This document shows, in pieces, positions 60,602 to 64,000 of a stretch of DNA of 64,000 nucleotides. Below the pieces are notes generated by a model, which was given only the letters and a program-made list of their open reading frames with translations, made no database searches and had not been told where the DNA came from. Numbering within the stretch: position 1 is the first letter of the stretch; every line of letters begins with the position of its first letter. A program made the translations under genes and the position numbers. Source of the DNA: Azospirillum halopraeferens DSM 3675 (GTDB lineage Bacteria > Pseudomonadota > Alphaproteobacteria > Azospirillales > Azospirillaceae). The stretch is from positions 124,001 through 188,000 of the forward strand of contig NZ_AUCF01000010.1 in assembly GCF_000429625.1 (NCBI RefSeq), read 5' to 3'.

Positions 60602-61584
60602 TGCCCAAGGAACTGACCCACATCCTGTTCGCCGACAGCGTCCGTGACGCGCTGCCGGCCGCCGCCGCCGGTCACACCGCCGACCTGCACTTCGGCGCGA
60701 TCGCCCCGGACGTCTTCTATTACCGGGCTCCGCGCCCCGGCGCGGCGGTGGACCTGTACGCCCGCGGCGAGGCGGTTCACGGCGCCGCCGGCGAGGACAC
60801 GGGGGCCGTGCCCGTGGCCATGCTGGACCGCATCGCCGGCCTTCCGGCGGGGGAGGAGCGGGAGCGCCGGGCGGCCTTCCTGTGCGGCTTCCTGACCCAC
60901 ATGGCCCTGGACATGGCGTTCCACCCCTGGGTGGTGCACCGCGCCGGCGCCGACCGGCTGGCGACCGCGCGCCACCTGCTGCTGGAAAGCTGGCTCGACC
61001 TGGTGATGCTGCGCCGCGCCGGGCTGGACCTCGGGCGCTGGCGGCCGCTTGACGCGGTGCGCGCCAACGGGCCGTCGAACCGGGCCGCGCTGGATCTGCT
61101 GGCAGGCGCACTCGGCCCCGCCCGCGGCGAGGACGCCGCAGCCATGCGCCGGGCGCTGGCCTGGCAGTACCGCGTGCAGATGACGGCCACCCGGCTCTTC
61201 CCGTCGCGACTCGCCGCCCGCGCCGCGGCGCTGGCCGACCGTGCCGCCGGCGGCACCCTGAAGGAGCGGGTGGCCCTGTTCTATCCCGTGCAGCGGGACC
61301 CGTTGCCGGGTGTCGTCGCCGATGCCGGCGCCTTCGTCCACCCCGTCACCGGCGCCATGGTGGACGGCGGCCTGTCCGGCCGCTGGCAGGCGGCGCGCGA
61401 GCTGGCGACCGCTTTCCTCGGCGCAGTCGGCGACGTGCTGGACGGGCGGGCGGAAGCGGCCTGGCTGTCGGCGGTGGTGGGCCGCCGCAGCCTCACCACC
61501 GGGCTGCCGGACTGCCCCATGGGGCGGGCGCGCCATTTCGATCCGGTGGCGCTGGGGCCGCTGTGGCGCTACGGGATGGCGTGA
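60601..61584 (+). CDS. Zinc-dependent phospholipase C-like family protein
   Basis: Cytoplasmic-looking protein of 327 residues. Its His/Asp-rich pattern suits the zinc-dependent phospholipase C/S1-P1 nuclease superfamily: MPKELTHILFADSV, LHFGAIAPDVFYY, and CGFLTHMALDMAFHPWVVH, which supplies three potential zinc ligands. No signal peptide is seen, so extracellular lipase action is doubtful and the true substrate is unknown. It is translationally coupled to the protease gene. Confidence 0.78.
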   Translation: MPKELTHILFADSVRDALPAAAAGHTADLHFGAIAPDVFYYRAPRPGAAVDLYARGEAVHGAAGEDTGAVPVAMLDRIAGLPAGEERERRAAFLCGFLTHMALDMAFHPWVVHRAGADRLATARHLLLESWLDLVMLRRAGLDLGRWRPLDAVRANGPSNRAALDLLAGALGPARGEDAAAMRRALAWQYRVQMTATRLFPSRLAARAAALADRAAGGTLKERVALFYPVQRDPLPGVVADAGAFVHPVTGAMVDGGLSGRWQAARELATAFLGAVGDVLDGRAEAAWLSAVVGRRSLTTGLPDCPMGRARHFDPVALGPLWRYGMA

Positions 61585-61706
61585 CGCGCATCTGGCCTGA
61601 CGGGCACCGGCGTCTTTTCCCCTATCGCTGATGCGGCGGCGGCGGTATTTTGCCGGCCGGTCGGGCCCCTTGCACGGGCCGCTTTCGGGTTCTGAGGACG
61701 TCTTCC

Positions 61707-62459
61707 GTGGCTACTGTTTCGGCGGACCGCGACGCGGTGCGGCTGTCGGTCGTGATTCCGGTCTACAACGAGGCCGAGAACGTCATCCCCCTCCTTGACG
61801 AGATCGAGGCGGCGCTGGCCGCCCACGGGCCGTTCGAGGTGGTGTTCGTCGACGACGCGTCGGACGACGACACCGCGGCGCGCCTGGCGCCGCGCATCGC
61901 CGCGTCGGCCGGCGGCAACCCCGTACGCCTGGTCCGGCACGTACAGCGGTCCGGGCAGAGTGCCGCCGTGCGTACGGGCGTCAAGGCGGCGCGGGGGACC
62001 TGGATCGCCACGCTGGACGGCGACGGCCAGAACGACCCCGCCGACATCCCGGCCCTGCTCGCCCGCAGCGGCGAGGCGGACACCCCGCTGATGGTCGGCG
62101 GCCTGCGGCGCAAGCGGCGCGACACCTGGTCCAAGCGGGCGGCATCGCGCTTCGCCAACGGGTTGCGCCAGGCGATGCTGCGCGACGGCTGCGCCGATAC
62201 CGGCTGCGGCCTGAAGCTGTTCCGCCGCGATGCGTTCCTCGATTTGCCATATTTCGGTGCCATGCACCGGTTCCTGCCTGCGCTGTTCCGGGCGCACGGC
62301 CACCCCGTGGCGTACGTGCCGGTCAACCATCGGCCCCGTCAGCGCGGCGCCTCGAAGTACACCAACCTGCGCCGCGGCCTGATCGGCGTCGTCGACCTGC
62401 TCGGCGTCTTCTGGCTCCAGCGTCGCACCCGGCTTTCGCCCGCGGTGGAGGAGCGCTGA
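61707..62459 (+). CDS. Glycosyltransferase family 2 (dolichyl/undecaprenyl-phosphate mannosyltransferase-like)
   Basis: Enzyme of 250 residues with a GT-A fold and no membrane helices. Landmarks are LSVVIPVYNEAENV, VFVDDASDDDT, the metal-binding LDGDGQNDPADI and the C-terminal RPRQRGASKYTNLRRG typical of DPM1/ArnC-like enzymes. It would load a sugar onto a polyprenyl phosphate for the ArnT-like transferase encoded two genes later. The GTG at 61707 has GAGGACG upstream; the longer ATG frame is less likely. Confidence 0.88.
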   Translation: MATVSADRDAVRLSVVIPVYNEAENVIPLLDEIEAALAAHGPFEVVFVDDASDDDTAARLAPRIAASAGGNPVRLVRHVQRSGQSAAVRTGVKAARGTWIATLDGDGQNDPADIPALLARSGEADTPLMVGGLRRKRRDTWSKRAASRFANGLRQAMLRDGCADTGCGLKLFRRDAFLDLPYFGAMHRFLPALFRAHGHPVAYVPVNHRPRQRGASKYTNLRRGLIGVVDLLGVFWLQRRTRLSPAVEER

Positions 62460-62493
62460 GGCGCTTCCCCCCGGCAGAGGATTTCAGCGCCCC

Positions 62494-62856
62494 ATGATCG
62501 ACGCCCTCGTCACCTGGTTCAACGAACGCAGCACCACCGAACTGGTGTGGATCGCGCTCGGCTTCGTCGCGCAGTTCATGTTCATGATGCGCTTCGTCGT
62601 CCAGTGGATCGCCAGCGAACGGGTGCGGCGCAGCATCGTGCCGGAGACGTTCTGGTACTTCAGCATCGCCGGCGGCGTGCTGCTGCTCGCCTACGCCGTG
62701 CATCGCGCCGACCCGGTCTTCATCCTCGGGCAGGCGCTCGGTCTGGTGATCTACGTCCGCAACATCTACTTCATCTGGTCGGGCAAGCGCGCCGACAGCC
62801 GCGCCGCCGCCGACAACGCCGCCGGCAACGCGGACGCGGAGCCCGGCCGCCCGTGA
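62494..62856 (+). CDS. Lipid-A-disaccharide synthase N-terminal-like (LAB_N) membrane protein
   Basis: Small membrane protein of 120 residues with three hydrophobic helices. The LAB_N signature is visible: LGFVAQFMFMMRFVVQWIASERVRRS, then VPETFWYFSIAGGVLLLAYA and GLVIYVRNIYFIW. Such proteins are found next to polyprenyl-sugar synthesis genes and may help flip the lipid-linked sugar. Its stop overlaps the next gene's GTG (GTGA). Confidence 0.9.
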   Translation: MIDALVTWFNERSTTELVWIALGFVAQFMFMMRFVVQWIASERVRRSIVPETFWYFSIAGGVLLLAYAVHRADPVFILGQALGLVIYVRNIYFIWSGKRADSRAAADNAAGNADAEPGRP

Positions 62857-64000
62857 GCGACGCCCGCCGCCTCTCCCCCGCCGCCTATCTGCTGCTGACA
62901 CTGTTGAGCCTGGCCCTGTTCCTGCCGGGGTTCACCGTCCTGCCGCCGTTCGACCGGGACGAGGCGCGGTTCGCCCAGGCGTCCTTCCAGATGCTGGAGA
63001 GCGGCGATCTCGTCGACATCCGCTTCCGGGACGAGGCGCGGCACAAGAAGCCGGTCGGCATCTACTGGCTCCAGGCCGGCGCCACGGCGGCCGTGCAGGC
63101 GCTGGACGCGGCGGTGGGGAAGGCGGTGTGGACCTACCGCATCCCGTCCCTGGCCGGTGCGGTGCTGGCGGTGCTGCTGACGGCGTGGGTCGGGGCGCGC
63201 CTGTTCGGCGCCACCGCCGGCGCGCTGGCCGGCGTGATGCTGGCGGGCTGCGTCGTCATGGGGGTCGAGGCGCGCATGGCCAAGACCGACGCCGCCCTGC
63301 TGGCCACCATCGTGGCGGCCCAGGGGGCGCTGGCCCTGCTGTACGCCGGGCGTGCGGAGCCGGCCGGTGGCCGGGGTCTGCCCGCTCTGTTCTGGGTCGC
63401 GCAGGGACTGGGCATCCTGATCAAGGGCCCCATCACCCCCATGGTGTCGGTGCTGACCATCGTGGCGCTGGTGGCGTGGGACCGCCGCGCCGGCTGGCTG
63501 CGGCGGCTGCGGCCGCTGGAGGGGCTGGCCATCGTGGCGCTGATCGCGCTGCCCTGGCTGATCGCCATCACGGTGCAGACCGACGGCGCCTTCTTCCGCG
63601 CCTCGGTGGGGCACGACATGCTGGCCAAGGTGGGCAGCGGCCAGGAGGGCAAGGGCCTGCCGCCCGGTTATTATCTCGGCACCTTCTGGATCACCTTCGC
63701 CCCGTGGGCCTTCCTGGCGCTGCTGGCGGTGCCGTGGGTGTGGCGCCACCGCCGCACCGACGCGGTGCGGTTCTGCCTCGCCTGGATCGTGCCCACCTGG
63801 TTGGTGTTCGAGGCGGTGCCGACCAAGCTGCTGCACTACACCCTGCCGACCTTCCCGGCCATCGCGCTGCTGACCGCCGCGGCCGCGCTGGCGCACGCCG
63901 ACCGCGCGGCGGAGCGGCCGCGCCGCGCCCTGTTCGCGGCTGCCGCGGTGCTCGGCGCCGTCGGTCTGGTCGGGCTGGCGGTGGCGGTGGCGGTGGTCCC
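62853..64000 (+). CDS. ArnT-like glycosyltransferase family 39 protein, partial at window end
   Basis: Starts with GTG overlapping the LAB_N stop and continues past the end of the window; at least 382 residues are seen. It is a multi-helix membrane protein of the PMT/ArnT family. PPFDRDEARFAQASFQML is the catalytic acidic loop after the first helix, and HKKPVGIYWLQAGAT the next conserved block; GILIKGPITPM and KLLHYTLPTFPAIALL follow. It would transfer a sugar from the polyprenyl carrier made by the upstream GT2 onto lipid A or another periplasmic acceptor. Confidence 0.9.
   Translation, partial: MSDARRLSPAAYLLLTLLSLALFLPGFTVLPPFDRDEARFAQASFQMLESGDLVDIRFRDEARHKKPVGIYWLQAGATAAVQALDAAVGKAVWTYRIPSLAGAVLAVLLTAWVGARLFGATAGALAGVMLAGCVVMGVEARMAKTDAALLATIVAAQGALALLYAGRAEPAGGRGLPALFWVAQGLGILIKGPITPMVSVLTIVALVAWDRRAGWLRRLRPLEGLAIVALIALPWLIAITVQTDGAFFRASVGHDMLAKVGSGQEGKGLPPGYYLGTFWITFAPWAFLALLAVPWVWRHRRTDAVRFCLAWIVPTWLVFEAVPTKLLHYTLPTFPAIALLTAAAALAHADRAAERPRRALFAAAAVLGAVGLVGLAVAVAVV

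Overview
The window is very GC-rich, has short intergenic gaps, and uses many GTG (and one TTG) starts. Gene families and organisation point to an alphaproteobacterium, most likely of the Rhodospirillales (Azospirillum / Magnetospirillum / Roseospira-like); the genus cannot be fixed from this sequence. No rRNA, tRNA, CRISPR array, insertion sequence or phage was seen.

Left part (1-28 kb) is mixed housekeeping and signalling: a hybrid histidine kinase; an iron/phosphonate-type ABC importer with an adjacent beta-CASP-like metallo-hydrolase; a low-GC gap with a probable structured RNA and terminator; two proteins of unknown function; proS; lolC/E-lolD; a dienelactone hydrolase; a lipoprotein; mntP; a DnaJ-like co-chaperone; a glycine-zipper surface antigen; pdxH; a cation-diffusion transporter; a split Aer-like PAS protein plus chemoreceptor; an ArsR/BigR-like repressor with a DUF2892 protein, divergent from an RND efflux pair; a soluble chemoreceptor; YbjQ; a MarR regulator; and an S24-like regulator.

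Middle part (28.2-55.5 kb) is a dense sulfur-oxidation region. In order it holds a CbiX-type sirohydrochlorin chelatase, a persulfide-dioxygenase-like metallo-beta-lactamase protein with a DUF442 protein, a TauD-type dioxygenase with a small partner, uroporphyrinogen-III methyltransferase, a TauE/SafE exporter with a TIGR02186 protein and a universal stress protein, and the cytoplasmic sulfite dehydrogenase soeABC. A vapBC toxin-antitoxin pair and a haem-oxygenase-like di-iron protein follow on the minus strand, then the collinear run dsrA-B-E-F-H-C-M-K-L-J-O-P, a TrpD2-like gene, dsrN and a tusA-like gene. Together these encode siroheme synthesis and amidation, persulfide delivery (TusA, DsrEFH, DsrC), reverse sulfite reductase (DsrAB) with its membrane complex (DsrMKJOP) and NAD(P)H link (DsrL), and then oxidation (SoeABC) or export (TauE) of sulfite. 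The presence of dsrEFH and dsrL argues for the oxidative form.

Right part (55.5-64 kb) holds a divergent response-regulator / MEDS-HisKA_2 kinase pair, chaB, an HTH protein with a long Pro/Ala linker, a DegP-type protease, a zinc-dependent phospholipase C-like protein, and a lipid-A or cell-surface glycosylation set (GT2, LAB_N protein, ArnT-like GT39) that runs off the end of the window.

Most notable non-coding signals: a 35-bp near-perfect palindrome over the ArsR start codon, a second TTAG/CTAA inverted repeat before the persulfide-dioxygenase operon, three 16-bp repeats before the siroheme methyltransferase gene, an 18-bp perfect hairpin between dsrC and dsrM, related palindromic sequence inside dsrO and perhaps dsrN, and the putative RNA near 7.3 kb.
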